Source: Rugosimonospora acidiphila
Lineage (GTDB): Bacteria > Actinomycetota > Actinomycetes > Mycobacteriales > Micromonosporaceae
Direction of reading: 5' to 3'
Length of the DNA: 64,000 nucleotides
NCBI RefSeq assembly: GCF_039543385.1
Contig: NZ_BAABJQ010000026.1
Location: 62,001 to 126,000, forward strand
The notes under the pieces were generated by a model. That model had not been told where the DNA came from, ran no database searches, and saw only the letters and a program-made list of their open reading frames with translations. Shown piece by piece: positions 1-9,600 of the stretch (position 1 is the stretch's first letter; each line of letters opens with the position of its first letter). A program made the translations under genes and the position numbers.

Positions 1-122
1 GCCTGTTCGTGCTGCCCAGGGTCGGTCACGATCTGGTCGTCGGCACGCCCGAACAGAGCCTCGCCCCGGCGGTCGCCGCGGCCCTGCGCGCGTTCACCGC
101 GCCATGGGGCAACCCGCGTTAG
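1..122 (+). CDS. C-terminal fragment of an alpha/beta-hydrolase-like protein (5' end outside window)
   Basis: The third forward frame is open from the window edge to the TAG at 120-122 and encodes the last 39 residues of a protein. It contains VLPRVGHDL followed by an alanine-rich helix. A G-H-D step near the C terminus, after a short hydrophobic strand, is how alpha/beta hydrolases present the catalytic histidine, so a hydrolase tail is the best reading. The catalytic serine and acid lie outside the window. With so little sequence the family call is tentative. Confidence 0.45.
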   Translation, partial: LFVLPRVGHDLVVGTPEQSLAPAVAAALRAFTAPWGNPR

Positions 123-364
123 AACCTTCGCCCGGCACGAGGTCGCCCATCGCGGCGCGCGGTCCCGCGAGTCCGGTCGGACTGTCGGCTTCCCTACCCG
201 CGGCCGAAATCCGCTCACCGCCATCGAACCGCGCCCGGCGATCAAGCGTGCTAACCGGTGATGTCACGACCACCGTCCGCAGGCCGCGGTGTTGTGGCAC
301 ACGTGCGGCCCAGGCTTCGCGCCCACGGCCGGTTCGTTCCTTTGAACGCGGGGGAGTGATCTGC

Positions 365-1339
365 ATGCTGCAGTTGCGTCTGACGATGGCGGACCTTGCC
401 AAGGTGCGTTTCGCGGTATCCGCCACGCACCAGATCGGCGGGGTCGTCACCTCGACGGCTCACCAGGCCGAACCGGCCTGGCACAAGCGCGAGCAGCAAC
501 GGGCCCTGTCCCGGCTCGGTGCCGCCGCCGCACCACTGATGCGCCTGCGCCAGCACCCCGGATCGTCGTTGCCGGACTTCGTGACCCCGCCGCCCCGCGG
601 CTTCACCTCGTCGCTGGATGACGAGATCGACGACCTGTTGGCCACGCCCGACTGGCGGGTCGAGCACGATTTGCGGGAGTGGTCGAGCGCCGACCCGCGG
701 CTGACCGAGGATTTGCTGGCCGACGCGCGGCAATCCCGCCGCGACCTGGGATCCGCGCTGCGCGCCATCCACTTCGCCGCCTTCGGCGACGACTGGCCCG
801 AGACCCGCCGCCTGCTGCGCCAGGACGCCGCGCGACGCATTCACGACCTGGGCTGTCGCGGTATCGACTATGTTCTGGAGAACCTGCATCCGCGGGTACG
901 TTGGGACCCGCCGGTGCTGACCGTGGGGCCGTCCAGGGACTACCGGCCGGTGGATATGCCCCTCAACGGCCAGGGTCTCGTGCTGGTGCCGAGCCTGTCG
1001 TGGTCGATGACCTTCCGAACCAAGATCAATGGTTTCGATCCGGTGGTGCTTGTCTACCCGGCCGCGAAACAGGGATCCGGGGAGCGGGTGAGCGCGGACC
1101 ATTTCGAGCGGTTGGCGGACCTGTTGGGGCGGACCCGGGCGCGGGTGTTGTTGACCATCTACCGGTACCCGGGTCTGTCCACGAACACGCTGGCCGTGCG
1201 GTGCGCGATCTCCGCCGCGTCCGCCAGCGAGCACGCCGGGGTGCTCCGCCACGGCAGGCTCAGCGTCTGCGACCGTCGCGGCCAGCAGGTCAGTCACCGG
1301 CTCACCGAGTTGGGCATCCGCCTGGTCGAGCGCTCATAG
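365..1339 (+). CDS. ArsR-like winged-helix regulator (DUF5937 type)
   Basis: This 324-residue cytoplasmic protein begins with the LQLRLTMADLAKVRFAVS segment characteristic of actinobacterial ArsR-like regulators with a DUF5937 N-terminal region. A winged-helix domain follows in the last 80 residues (about 245-320), with FERLADLLGRTRARVLLTIY and a recognition-helix stretch around SASASEHAGVLRHG. The start at 365 is preceded by GGGGGAG with 8-9 bases of spacing; the frame is open further upstream but that part is not protein-like. It is convergent with the DeoR gene on its right. The ligand and target are unknown. The upstream 240 bases hold no other gene that I can support. Confidence 0.8.
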   Translation: MLQLRLTMADLAKVRFAVSATHQIGGVVTSTAHQAEPAWHKREQQRALSRLGAAAAPLMRLRQHPGSSLPDFVTPPPRGFTSSLDDEIDDLLATPDWRVEHDLREWSSADPRLTEDLLADARQSRRDLGSALRAIHFAAFGDDWPETRRLLRQDAARRIHDLGCRGIDYVLENLHPRVRWDPPVLTVGPSRDYRPVDMPLNGQGLVLVPSLSWSMTFRTKINGFDPVVLVYPAAKQGSGERVSADHFERLADLLGRTRARVLLTIYRYPGLSTNTLAVRCAISAASASEHAGVLRHGRLSVCDRRGQQVSHRLTELGIRLVERS

Positions 1340-1373
1340 CGCCGGGTCCACTAGCGTTTCGGGCGGGGTGCGC

Positions 1374-2168
1374 TCAGACCGTGTGCACCTCGACCCCGAG
1401 GTCGCGGAACCGCGCCACGATGTCCGGGTCGGCCGCGTCGTCGGTGATCAGGGCGTCGATGTCGGTGGCGGGGCAGATCGTGCAGAATGCCCGCCGGCCG
1501 AGCTTGGAGCTGTCGGCGACCACCACGACGCGGGTCGAGCGCTCGACCATGGTCTGGTTGATTTCGGCCTCGCCTTCGTGGACCGTTGCCGCCCCGTGCT
1601 CGGGGGAGAACGCGTCGACGCCGAGGAACGTGATGTCGATGGTCACGCCGTTCAGTACCTGGTTCGCGAAGTGGCCGATCAGCTCGAACGACTGTGGTCG
1701 CAGCACCCCGCCGACGACGATGATTTTGAACTGTGGGCGGACCGCCAGCTCGTTGGCGATGTTCAGGGCGTTGGTGACCACCGCGATGGAGGTCAGCCGT
1801 GAGCGGTGATCCTCCTGCGTGATGTCGGCGCGGGTCGCCAGGCCGCGAGCGACCTCGGTGTTGGTGGTGCCGCCGTTGATGCCGACCACGTAACCGGTCT
1901 CGACGAACTCGGCCGCCGCCCGGGCGATGCGCCGCTTCTGATCGGAGTGGCGGCTGGACTTGTATCGCAGCGGCAGGTCGTACGCGACGGTGTGCGCGAC
2001 GGCGCCGCCCCGGGTACGGGCGATCAGTTGCTGGGCGGCGAGGTCGTCCAGGTCGCGGCGTGCGGTCGCGGGTGAGACGTCGAACGAGCTGATCACGTCC
2101 TCGACGGTCAGTGAGCCGCGACGGGCGATGAGCGCGAGCAGTGCGTTGAGGCGTTCGTGCCGGAGCAT
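1374..2168 (-). CDS. DeoR-family transcriptional repressor
   Basis: This 264-residue protein has the full DeoR/GlpR layout. An N-terminal HTH spans about residues 1-60 (RRGSLTVEDVISSFDVSPAT, then the family signature ARRDLDDL). A sugar-phosphate-sensing DeoRC domain follows, with GINGGTTNTEVA, VVTNALNIANEL, IVVGGVLRPQS and the late VADSSKLGRRAF motif. Family members usually repress carbohydrate genes and are released by a phosphorylated sugar. It is transcribed away from the three-glycosidase operon starting at 2404, so those genes and itself are the likely targets. The effector is not shown by the sequence; galactose- or amino-sugar phosphates would fit the neighbours. Confidence 0.9.
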   Translation of the reverse strand: MLRHERLNALLALIARRGSLTVEDVISSFDVSPATARRDLDDLAAQQLIARTRGGAVAHTVAYDLPLRYKSSRHSDQKRRIARAAAEFVETGYVVGINGGTTNTEVARGLATRADITQEDHRSRLTSIAVVTNALNIANELAVRPQFKIIVVGGVLRPQSFELIGHFANQVLNGVTIDITFLGVDAFSPEHGAATVHEGEAEINQTMVERSTRVVVVADSSKLGRRAFCTICPATDIDALITDDAADPDIVARFRDLGVEVHTV

Positions 2169-2304
2169 GCGATCCCGATTCCACCCGGTTGGTCATTGAG
2201 GCGAGCGCCGATGAACGATCGGTGGCGGCAATGTTAGCCACTTCGTCCCGAAAGGGTGAGCGTCGCCTCCGGCGGGGCTTGAGCCGCGCCCGGCGGCCGA
2301 AGAG

Positions 2305-2350
2305 TGATTACAAGAGATTGAAATGGCCATTGATCGCTCACTTGTATTCA
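2305..2350. promoter_or_regulatory. Candidate DeoR operator in the divergent intergenic region
   Basis: Within the 235-base gap between the DeoR gene and the GH27 gene lies an AT-rich island unlike its surroundings. TGATTACAAG at 2305-2314 and CTTGTATTCA at 2341-2350 form a 10-bp inverted repeat with one mismatch, with centres 36 bp apart. ATTGATC also occurs twice, at about 2329 and 2354. DeoR-family proteins often bind spaced repeats in such gaps. The assignment is an inference from position and symmetry. Confidence 0.5.
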
Positions 2351-2403
2351 TCTATTGATCACCTTACGATCGGTCCAACCACATCAGCCGTGACGGAGGC
2401 GAC

Positions 2404-4581
2404 ATGCGTCCATTCAGATCCGTCCGCACAGCGTTCCTCGTTGTCGGGGTCGCGATCCTCACCGCCGGTGCCGGCCTCGCGGGGATCGCACCCGCGGCCC
2501 AGGCCGCACCGGCGGCAACGCCAGTGAACACCGCGCCGTCCTACAACGGGCTCGCGCTCACCCCGCCGATGGGCTTCAACGACTGGGCGGGATTCGAGTG
2601 CAACAGCGACATGAACGAGACGCTGTTCACCAAGACCGCCGACGCGATAGTCAACCTCGGCCTGGACAAGCTCGGCTACGACTACGTCAACATCGACGAC
2701 TGCTGGATGCAGCACGACCGCGACGCCAACGGCAACCTGCAGGTGGACGCCTCGCGCTTCCCGCATGGCATGAAGTGGCTCGGCGACTACATCCACAGCA
2801 AGGGCCTGAAGTTCGGCGTCTACGAGGACGCCGGCTACGAGACCTGCCAGGGCGCCGCCGGCAGCTACGGCCACTTCCAGCAGGACGCCGACCTCTACGC
2901 GTCCTGGGGCGTCGACTACCTCAAGCTGGACTACTGCAACCAGCCGCTGGACCAGTACCCGGGCATGACCCAGGCTCAGGTCGCGCAGATCGTCTACACC
3001 CAGGCCAGCCAGGCGTTGCTCAACACCGGGCGACCCATGATCTTCTCCGAGTCGGCCCCGGCGTACGTCTGCTGTAGCGGGTCGAACTTCACCAACGAGC
3101 TGACCTGGCTGTACCAGCACGGCAACCTGTGGCGCTACGGCTCCGACATCGCCGACAACTGGGACAGCGTCATCCGCAACTACAGCGAGGACAACACGCC
3201 GGGCCTGGCCCAGTGGGCCGGCCCCGGCCACTGGAACGACGCGGACATGCTGGAGACCGGCAACGGCGGCCTGACCATCACCGAGGAGCAGAGCCAGTTC
3301 ACCCTCTGGTCCGAGATGGCCTCGCCGCTGCTGCTGTCCACCGACCTGACCCAGCTCAGCCCCGCCGAACTGGCCATCGTCGGCAACCAGGACATCATCG
3401 CGGTGGACCAGGACAAGCTCGGTGCGCAGGGCACGATCGTGCACAGCGGCGCGGACTACGACGTGCTGGCCAAGCCGCTGTCGGGCGGCGATGTCTCGGT
3501 GGTGCTGTTCAACAAGGCCGACCACGCGCAGACCATCAGCACGACCGGCGCGACGGTGGGCCTGAGCCAGGGCGGACCCTTCCAGCTGACCGACCTGGTG
3601 AGCAAGCAGGAGACCTCCTCGACCGGGACCATCGCGGCGAGCGTCCCGTCGCACGGCACCGTCATCTACCGGGTACACCCGGGGGCGCCGAAGAAGCTGG
3701 CGCCGGCGGGCCACGCGACGATCGACGCCGGTGACCTCGTCGCCGGCCGGCCGAGGCCGGTGACCGTGACGGTGGCCGACGACGGCCCCACCGCCATCCA
3801 GAACCACGCGGCCGTGCGGCTGTCGGTGCCGGCGGGCTGGTCGGTCGTGCCCCAGACGCAGACGCTCAAGAAGATCGATGCCGGAAGTTCGGCGCAGGCG
3901 ACCTTCCTGGTCACCGCGGCCGCTCCGCCACCCGGCAAGGTGAGCAGGGCGGTGACCGCGACGGTCGACTACCGCTCAAGCGGCGGCGCGGCGACGATGT
4001 CGGGTGAGTACGACCTGGTCACCAACGTCCCGTACCCGAACCTGGCCGCGGCGTTCAACAACACCGCGATCAGCAGCGAGTCCGACCCGACCAAGGGCGA
4101 CTTCGACGGCGGCGGCGACAGCTACTCGGCCGAGGCGCTCGCCGGGCAGGGCGCGACCCCGGGCGCGACGATCACCGCTGGCGGAGCGACGTTCACCTGG
4201 CCGGCCGGCGCGATCGGCACCCCGGACAACGTCGCCGGCGGTTCGGTGATGGTGTCGGTGTCCGGGCAGGGTACGAAGCTGGCGTTCCTGGGCGCCGAGG
4301 CCGGCTTCACCAGCTCCCCGGTGACCGTGACCTACACCGACGGCAGCACCACGACCGCCTCGCTCGGCTTCCCGAACTGGTGCTGCGCCGCGACGAACAG
4401 CTACGGCGCCTCGCCGGCGATCGTGATGGACCACCGCAACACGCAGAGCGGGCCGGCCAACTTCGGCAACGCCTACGACGTCTTCTACAACTCGATCCCG
4501 ATCGACGCGACGAAGTCGGTGGCGACGGTGACCCTGCCGAGCTCGGTCGCGATCCACGTCTTCGCGATGACTGTGCAGTAG
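2404..4581 (+). CDS. Secreted GH27 alpha-galactosidase with NEW3-type domain and C-terminal module
   Basis: This 725-residue exported enzyme hydrolyses terminal alpha-galactosides. A Sec signal peptide spans residues 1-36 (cleavage near AQAAPA). The GH27 barrel follows from about 50 to 330, with LTPPMGFNDW at the start, the nucleophile D176 in YLKLDYCN and the probable acid/base D248 in WRYGSD, then GHWNDADMLETGN. A beta domain (about 330-425) and an NEW3/NPCBM-associated domain (about 435-540) follow. The last 180 residues form a further beta-rich module of uncertain type. GGAGG sits 5 bases before the ATG. It is the first gene of an operon with GH35 and GH84 enzymes; the next ORF starts 10 bases downstream. 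Divergence from a DeoR gene suggests sugar-inducible control. Confidence 0.93.
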   Translation: MRPFRSVRTAFLVVGVAILTAGAGLAGIAPAAQAAPAATPVNTAPSYNGLALTPPMGFNDWAGFECNSDMNETLFTKTADAIVNLGLDKLGYDYVNIDDCWMQHDRDANGNLQVDASRFPHGMKWLGDYIHSKGLKFGVYEDAGYETCQGAAGSYGHFQQDADLYASWGVDYLKLDYCNQPLDQYPGMTQAQVAQIVYTQASQALLNTGRPMIFSESAPAYVCCSGSNFTNELTWLYQHGNLWRYGSDIADNWDSVIRNYSEDNTPGLAQWAGPGHWNDADMLETGNGGLTITEEQSQFTLWSEMASPLLLSTDLTQLSPAELAIVGNQDIIAVDQDKLGAQGTIVHSGADYDVLAKPLSGGDVSVVLFNKADHAQTISTTGATVGLSQGGPFQLTDLVSKQETSSTGTIAASVPSHGTVIYRVHPGAPKKLAPAGHATIDAGDLVAGRPRPVTVTVADDGPTAIQNHAAVRLSVPAGWSVVPQTQTLKKIDAGSSAQATFLVTAAAPPPGKVSRAVTATVDYRSSGGAATMSGEYDLVTNVPYPNLAAAFNNTAISSESDPTKGDFDGGGDSYSAEALAGQGATPGATITAGGATFTWPAGAIGTPDNVAGGSVMVSVSGQGTKLAFLGAEAGFTSSPVTVTYTDGSTTTASLGFPNWCCAATNSYGASPAIVMDHRNTQSGPANFGNAYDVFYNSIPIDATKSVATVTLPSSVAIHVFAMTVQ

Positions 4582-4591
4582 GCGAGCGGCG

Positions 4592-6598
4592 ATGGACAGG
4601 CGACGTTTCATCGCACTGAGCACCCTGACCCCGGCGGCCGCGTTCGCGGCCGCCGCGGGCCAGGTGCCCGCGAACGCGGCGACCGCGGACACGGCGCCCG
4701 CCAACGCGGCGGCCGCGGGCCCGGCGCACGCGAACGCGGCCAGCGGGTTCGGAATGAAGCCGGGGCGGCACACCTTCGGCTTCGCGGCGGGCGGCAGCGC
4801 GTTCCTGCTCGACGGTGAGCCGTTCCAGATCCGCAGCGGGGAGATGCACCCGGCCCGCATTCCCGTGGAGTACTGGCGCCACCGGATCCGGATGGCCAAG
4901 GCGATGGGCATGAACACGGTGTCCGCGTACGTCATGTGGAACTACCTCGAACAGCGGCCCGGCGTCTTCGACTTCCACAGCGAGCGGCGCGACATCGAGA
5001 AGTTCGTCCGGCTGTGTCAGGCCGAGGGCATGTGGGTGCTGCTGCGCCCCGGGCCGTACGTGTGCGGGGAGTGGGACCTCGGCGGCATCCCGCCCTACCT
5101 GCTGGCCGATCCCGACGCCCAGCTGCGGGTGGATTCGGCGACCTATCCGAAGTACATGGCGGCGGTCGCCCGGTATCACCGGCAGCTGGTTCCCCGGATC
5201 AAGCCGCTGCTGGTGGCCGGCGGCGGCCCGATCCTGATGATCCAGATCGAGAACGAGTACGGCTCCTTCGGCAACGACGCCGCCTACGTGGCGGAGCTGC
5301 GCCAGCTGTGGATCGACGGCGGCGTGGACGGCCCGTTCTACACCGAGGACGGGCTCGGGCAGGTCGAACAGAACCACACCAACGTGCCTGGCGGCGCGAT
5401 CGCGCTGTCCGGCGGGGACGCCGGGTCGATCGCGGCCGCGCGCAAGGCGTTCCCGCAGGTGCCGGCGATGGCCGGCGAGGTGTACCCGGGCTGGTTGACG
5501 CACTGGGGCGACCCGACGTTCCAGGGGGCGGGCTACGACGTGTCGGCCGCCCTCCAGGGCTGCATGGACGCCGGGCTGTCGTTCAACCTCTACATGCTCC
5601 ACGGCGGGACCAGCTTCGGATTCTTCGCCGGTGCCAACGCCAACGACCTGTCCGGTGGTTACCAGGCCGACATCACCAGCTACGACTACAACGCGCCGAT
5701 CAGCGAACAGGGCGTGGCCACCCCGCGCTATCTGAAGTATCGCGACCTGATCGCGGGCTACCTCGACCGGCCGCTGCCGGACATTCCGGTGCCCGTGCCG
5801 ACGATCGTGCGCCAGGGCGCGCTCGCGCTCACCCCGCGGCCGTACGCCTCGATCTGGGACAACCTCCCTCATCCGTTCCCGGCCGCCGACACCGTGACGC
5901 CGCAACCGATGGAGACGTACGGCCAGCACTCGGGCTTCATCCTGTACCGCAGGACGCTGCCCGGCTACACGGCCGGCACCCTGGACATCGCCTGGGTGCA
6001 CGACTACGCGACCGTGTTCCTCAACGGGCGCTACCAGGGCGGCCTGTCGCGGCAGCTGGTACCGGACGCGATCGCGTCCGCGCTCAACCTCACCAACAAC
6101 AACGCCCCGCTGGCGCTGGGGCCGGCCGCGACGGTGGGCGACAACCCGCGGCTGGACATCCTCGTCGAGGGGATGGGCCGGACGAATTACGGCCACGCCA
6201 TCGTCGACCGCAAGGGCATCCTGCAGACAGTGTCGCTGCTCGACGCCGACGCCCTGACCGGCACGCTCACCGGCTGGCAGGTGTTCGGACTGCCGATGGA
6301 CGACGACTTCGTCAAGCACCTCAAGCCCCGGGTGAGCGATCCGGCCCGGCCCGGCATGTTCTTCCGGTCGACCCCGGTGCTGCACGAGGTCGGCGACACC
6401 TACCTCGACCTGTCCAACTGGACCAAGGGAGTCGTCTGGGTCAACGGCCACAACCTCGGCAGGTACTGGGAACTGGGTCCGCAGCGGCGGCTGTACTGCC
6501 CGGCCTCCTGGCTGAAGCGGGGACGCAACGAGATCCTCGTCTTCGATCTGCACCAGACCGAGCCCCGGGCGATCACCTTCGAGCGCACGCTGAGCTGA
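4592..6598 (+). CDS. Tat-exported GH35 beta-galactosidase
   Basis: This 668-residue enzyme removes terminal beta-galactose. The N terminus reads MDRRRFIALS, a twin-arginine signal, followed by a low-complexity Ala/Asn/Pro stretch (residues 24-50) made of near-repeats of PANAA. The GH35 barrel runs from about 60 to 390: RSGEMHPARIPVEYW, RPGPYVCGEWDLGG, the acid/base E222 in IENEYGS and the nucleophile E296 in GEVYPGW. Jelly-roll domains at the C terminus include the typical WVNGHNLGRYWELGPQ. It lies 10 bases after the GH27 stop and 51 bases before the GH84 start, so the three are probably co-transcribed. Confidence 0.93.
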   Translation: MDRRRFIALSTLTPAAAFAAAAGQVPANAATADTAPANAAAAGPAHANAASGFGMKPGRHTFGFAAGGSAFLLDGEPFQIRSGEMHPARIPVEYWRHRIRMAKAMGMNTVSAYVMWNYLEQRPGVFDFHSERRDIEKFVRLCQAEGMWVLLRPGPYVCGEWDLGGIPPYLLADPDAQLRVDSATYPKYMAAVARYHRQLVPRIKPLLVAGGGPILMIQIENEYGSFGNDAAYVAELRQLWIDGGVDGPFYTEDGLGQVEQNHTNVPGGAIALSGGDAGSIAAARKAFPQVPAMAGEVYPGWLTHWGDPTFQGAGYDVSAALQGCMDAGLSFNLYMLHGGTSFGFFAGANANDLSGGYQADITSYDYNAPISEQGVATPRYLKYRDLIAGYLDRPLPDIPVPVPTIVRQGALALTPRPYASIWDNLPHPFPAADTVTPQPMETYGQHSGFILYRRTLPGYTAGTLDIAWVHDYATVFLNGRYQGGLSRQLVPDAIASALNLTNNNAPLALGPAATVGDNPRLDILVEGMGRTNYGHAIVDRKGILQTVSLLDADALTGTLTGWQVFGLPMDDDFVKHLKPRVSDPARPGMFFRSTPVLHEVGDTYLDLSNWTKGVVWVNGHNLGRYWELGPQRRLYCPASWLKRGRNEILVFDLHQTEPRAITFERTLS

Positions 6599-6649
6599 CG
6601 ACAACTCCAGACATCCACCACACGCGCTCAACGACCTGATGGAGTATCC

Positions 6650-9600
6650 ATGGGACGTCGTGCACTGATCTCATCCATCGCTACCGCCGCGCTCGGCCTC
6701 GGACTGGCCACCACGTCCGGTGTCCTACCCGCCGTCGCGGTGCCCGCCACAGCGGCGCCCGCGTCGCTGCCCGCCGTGTACCCGGTGCCGCGCTCCATCC
6801 AGGCGCACGGGAAATCCGTACCGCTGGGCAAGGCAGTCGCCCTGGTCACCGGGCCGGCCAGCGACCCCGCCGCGGTCACGGCCGCGCAGTCGGTGCTGAC
6901 CGCGGCGGGTGTGCGCACCGTTGAGAAGGTCGGCAACCCGGCCGCGGTGCGGCGCGACGAGACGGCCGTCTACGTCGGCGGCCCCGACGAGAACCCGTCG
7001 AGTGCCGCCGCGCTGAGCGCGCTGCGGGCGCCCGACGCCGCGGACCTGGCCGCCGAGGGCTACGTGCTGGCCAGCGGCCAGGCGAAGGGCCGCCCGACGA
7101 TCGTGCTCGACGGGCACGACGCCACCGGCACCTTCTACGCCGCGCAGACCCTGCGCCAGCTCATTCAGGGGCAGGGGCAGCACGCGAGCGTCGCCGGGGT
7201 GGTGGTGCGCGACTGGCCGGCGCAGGCGCAGCGCGGGGTCATCGAGGGCTTCTACGGCACGCCGTGGTCCAACGAGCAGCGCCTGGCGCAGCTGGACTTC
7301 TACGGCGCGCACAAGATGAACATCTACGTGTACTCGCCGAAGGACGACCCGTACCTGCGGGCGCAGTGGCGCGACCCGTACCCGCCGGACCAGCTCGCCC
7401 AGCTCAAGGCGCTGGTCGACCGCGCGAACGCCAACCACGTCGAATTCACCTACGCGCTCTCGCCCGGCCTGTCGGTCTGCTACAGCTCCACTGCCGACGA
7501 GCAGGCCCTGGTCGCGAAGTTCCAGTCGCTGTGGGACATCGGTGTGCGCACGTTCTCGGTTCCGCTGGACGACATCAGCTACACCAACTGGAACTGCGCG
7601 GACGACCAGACCAGGTTCGGCACCGGCGGCGGCGCGGCCGGCGCGGCCCAGTCCTATCTGCTCAACGCGGTGCAGCGGGACTTCATCGCGACGCACCCGG
7701 GCGCGTCCCGGCTGCAGATGGTGCCGACCGAGTACTCCGACGTCTCGTCGACGCCGTACAAGACGGCCATCAAGAGCGACCTCGACCCGGCCGTGGTGGT
7801 CGGCTGGACCGGTGTCGGGGTCATCGCCACCGCCATCACCGACGCGCAGTCCGCGGCGGCCAAGAGCGTCTTCGGCCACGACATCCTGCTCTGGGACAAC
7901 TACCCGGTCAACGACTACGTCACCGATCGGCTCCTGCTGGGCCCGTACGTCGGCCGCGATCCGGGGCTGTCGCTGAACGGGATCACGGCCAACCCGATGA
8001 TCCAACCGGAGGCGTCCAAGATCGCGTTGTTCAACGTCGCCGACTACAGCTGGAACGACACCGGGTACGACGCCCAGAAGTCCTGGCAGGCCAGCCTCGA
8101 CGAGTTGGCCGGCAACGACCCTAAGGCGCGTCAGGCCCTCGACGCCTTCGCCGACCTCGAGTACTACTCGAACATCGACACGGTACAGGCGCCGGCGCTC
8201 GCGGCCAGGATCGCCGCGTTCTGGCCGAAGTGGAGCAGTGGCCAGACCTCGGCCGCGGACGGCCTCGGCGCCTACCTGAAGCTCATCGCGAACCTCCCCG
8301 CCACACTCGCGGCGCACCTGCCCGACCCCGAGTTCGTCACCGAGACCACGCCCTGGCTCGACTCGGCCGGTGCCTGGGGACAGGCGGCCGGTGCCGCGCT
8401 GCGGATGCTCGTCGACGAGCGGGCCGGCCGGGGCGCCGACGCGCTCGCCGACCGGTCCCAGGCGCAGTCGTACACGGCGCGGGCGAGGTCCTACACCTAC
8501 GTCGGGCTCAACGGCACGGTGAACGTGACGGTCGGCGACGGCGTCATCGACACCTTCGTCACCGACGCGCTCGCCGAGTTCGACCGCTGGCTGGGTCTGG
8601 CCGGCCGGCACGTGACGGCGACGACCTCCATGCCGACGTACCAGACCAACACGCCGGCCAACATGGTCGACGGGGACGACAACACGTTCTTCTGGAGCAG
8701 CCGGCCGCCGGTGGCCGGCGACTACGTCGGCGTCGACCTCGGCAGCGTGCGGCCGATCTCCGCGGTCTCCATCCACATGAGCAAGCCGAGCAGCCCCACC
8801 GACTACGTCGTCGGCGGCGTGCTGGAGTATTCCGCCGACGGCTCGACCTGGACCGCCGCCGGCACCTACGTGAACTCACCGGACGTCGAGGCCACCCTGC
8901 CCGCCGGCGCGCAGGCCCGGTACGTGCGGCTGCGCGACACCGGCAACCAGAGCACCTGGGTGGTGGTGCGGGAGTTCACGGTGACCGAGCCGGCCGGCGA
9001 CGCGTTCACGGTCAGCGGTACCCCGGCCGGTACCGGCCTGGCCGCGGCGGCCGACGGGAACGTCGACACCGCGTACACCGCCGGCTCCTCGCCCCAGCCC
9101 GGCGACGCGCTCGTCGTCACCCTGCCGCAGCCGCGCCCCCTGGACCTCGTCGAGGTTGTCGGCACCGGCGCGGGGCAGGTGCAGGCCCGGGTCGGCGGCG
9201 CGTGGCGGTCGCTGGGCACCCTGGCAGCCGGGGGGTACACCGAACTCGCCGGTCGCGGCGCCACCGCCGACGCGATCCGGCTGGCCTGGAAGCCCGGGTC
9301 CGCGGCGCCGTCGATCGCGGAGGTCGTGCCCCGGTACGCGGACGGGCCGGCCGTGTCGGTCGAGCCGTCCTCGGCCGACGCGTCGGTGGGTGACCACACG
9401 AAGGTCACGGTGACGCTCACCTCGTCGGGCCCGGAGCGGATCTCCGGCACCCTGCGCGTGGACGCGCCGTCCGGGGTGACCGCGTCGCCCGCGTCGCGCG
9501 CCGTGACGGTGCTGCGCGGGTCCCAGCAGTCGGCCTCGGTCACCCTGACCGGGTCGCGGCCGGGCACCTACACCGTGCCGGTGCGGTTCACCCCGGCGCA

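Noticed and set aside
4307..6631. 774-codon open frame opposite the GH35 gene
   Set aside because: It is a shadow of a clear glycosidase gene, with compositionally biased translation and no family features.
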